This document shows positions 39,868-41,108 of a stretch of DNA of 41,108 bases, piece by piece (position 1 is the first letter of the stretch; every line of letters starts with the position of its first letter). The stretch covers positions 1 to 41,108 of the forward strand of contig JACRPR010000078.1 of assembly GCA_016223105.1 (NCBI GenBank). Reading direction: 5' to 3'. The stretch comes from Chloroflexota bacterium. Lineage in GTDB: Bacteria; Chloroflexota; Anaerolineae; UBA4142. A program made the position numbers and the translations under genes. Below the pieces are notes generated by a model that had not been told where the DNA came from, ran no database searches, and saw only the letters and a list, made by a program, of their open reading frames with translations.

Positions 39868-41108
39868 TATGCGCTTCCCTTGCCGCTGGTAGATTTGCGC
39901 GACGCGCCGGATCGCGATGCTCAAGCGTTGCGAATCGCGGAGGACGACGCGCGCGCGCCATTCGATCTCGCGCGCGGTCCGCTCGTGCGCGCGCGATTAC
40001 TGCGCCTCGCCGACGACGCGCACATTTTTCTGTGCGCGCTCCACCACATTATCGCGGATGGTTGGTCATTGGGAATTTTCGTCCGCGAATTGGCGGCGCT
40101 CTACTCTGCGTTTGCGACCAGTCAATCTCCATCTTTACCCGACCTCCCCCTTCAGTATGCTGATTTTGCGTGTTGGCAACGCGCGTGGTTGCCAGAAAAT
40201 TTAGAAACGCAGTTGGCGTATTGGAAAAATCGGCTGAGCGATTTGCCCGCGCTCAACTTGCCCACCGACCGACCGCGCCCCGCGAGTCAAACGAATCGCG
40301 GCGCGCAATTCCATTTCACGTTGCCGATTGAACTGCGCGACGCGCTCGCGCAAGTGAGCCAGCGCGAAGGCGTTACACTCTTTATGACGCTGATCGCGGG
40401 CTTTGAGTTACTCTTGCATCGCTACACCGGGCAAATTGATTTTGGCATCGGCACGCCGATCGCGAATCGCACGCGCGGCGAGATCGAAAATTTGATCGGC
40501 TTGTTCGTCAACACGCTCGTTCTGCGCGCCGATTTTTCCGGCGCGCCGACATTCCACGAATTGTTGCAGCGCGTGCGCGAGGACGCGCTCGGCGCGTACG
40601 CGCATCAAGATGTGCCATTCGAAATGTTGGTGGATGCTCTGCGCCCGGAACGCAGTTTGAGTTACGCGCCGTTGTTTCAAGTAATGTTCTCGCTTCAGAG
40701 CGCGCCAGATCGCGATTTGAATTTGCCAGGATTGCGCGCGCAACGCGAAACGATTCCCGGCGAAACGGCGAAATTCGATTTGACGTTGATGCTCGAAGAA
40801 GAACCCGGGCAATTGCGCGGCACGTTCGAGTATGCGACCGATTTATTCGATGCGGACACGATTGCGCGAATGGCAGGGCATTATGAAACTTTGCTCGAAA
40901 GCATTGTCGCCAATCCCAACTTACCACTTACCACTTACCAATTACTTGCACAACCCGAACTCGATCAAATTCTGATCGAGTGGAACGACACGCGCGCCGA
41001 TGTTCCGCGCGATCAATGTATTCATTCCCTTTTTGAACACCAGGTCGAAAAAACGCCGGACGCGATTGCGGTCGTGTATGAAAACGCGTCGCTCACCTAT
41101 CGCGAGTT
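39868..41108 (+). CDS. remainder of second NRPS: condensation and start of adenylation domain (partial)
   Basis: 413 codons open to the window edge, in the frame of the preceding fragment. The condensation domain continues with LPLPLVDLRDAPDR, the catalytic HHIIADGWS, LNLPTDRPRPASQTNRG, VSQREGVTLFMTLIAGFELLLHRYTGQ, IGLFVNTLVLRADF and HQDVPFEMLVDAL. The linker holds a heptamer array. The adenylation domain starts at EWNDTRADVPRDQCIHSLF and is cut by the window at LTYRE. Apart from the TAA before it, the sequence keeps all condensation motifs, which suggests recent inactivation, an assembly error or stop-codon read-through. It would add the second residue of the lipopeptide. Confidence 0.8.
40919..40946. 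repeat. ACTTACC heptamer array in the second C-A linker
   Basis: ACTTACC three times then AATTACT, read as LPLTTYQL at the same linker position as the array at 37462-37489 in the first module. Confidence 0.9.

Overview
The window looks like a chromosomal segment from a member of the Chloroflexota, probably Anaerolineae-like. This is inferred from gene content, not from a marker gene: a conserved operon around a MutL-like ATPase and a DUF6754-type membrane protein, a topoisomerase I with an extra N-terminal zinc ribbon, proline/threonine-rich surface proteins, an LPXTG-type protein, and very frequent GCG/CGC codons. No rRNA, tRNA, CRISPR array or prophage was seen.

Layout. 1-4900: small metabolic and accessory genes (TfoX-N protein, lone HicB-like protein, M20 amidohydrolase, PaaK-like ligase, DinB-fold protein, HAD hydrolase). 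4963-11227, minus strand: a caa3-type cytochrome oxidase operon reading receiver/CoxB (with cytochrome c) - CoxA - CoxD - CoxC - SCO - cupredoxin-like - SURF1. 11380-11941: BrnT/BrnA-like toxin-antitoxin pair. 12064-15516: two-component system beside a membrane-anchored nuclease. 15767-16216: LPXTG-type protein. 16297-23985: a seven-gene operon of unknown function with a consensus promoter (small protein, DUF6754-like, two polytopic membrane proteins, a zinc-ribbon membrane protein with about twelve Pro-x-Trp-Leu repeats, MutL-like ATPase, KOW-domain protein). 24321-28855, plus strand: three secreted or surface proteins behind a consensus promoter and a structured leader. 28914-33151: divergent topA and comM/yifB. 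33444-34029: a promoter, a folded RNA ending in an intrinsic terminator with a possible antiterminator, then a small gene with its own terminator. 34113 to the end: a lipo-nonribosomal peptide synthetase cluster (FAAL-ACP-C-A, then PCP, then a second C-A module) that carries two in-frame nonsense codons and a deletion in the FAAL domain.

Two repeat systems overlie the genes. One is a set of 7-, 8- or 9-base tandem arrays, several built as fold-backs (units on one arm, reverse complement on the other). Arrays lie directly 5' of five start codons that lack a visible Shine-Dalgarno, and other copies lie inside coding sequence of topA and the NRPS genes. The other is a 74-99 bp palindromic element bounded by GTCATTGCGAG and CTCGCAATGAC; two copies are intergenic and one is in frame inside topA.

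The best candidates for undescribed biology are the leader RNA at 33479-33692, the orphan MutL membrane operon, the repeat arrays at start codons and inside proteins, and the receiver-CoxB fusion frame. All functional statements come from reading motifs by eye; no database search was run.
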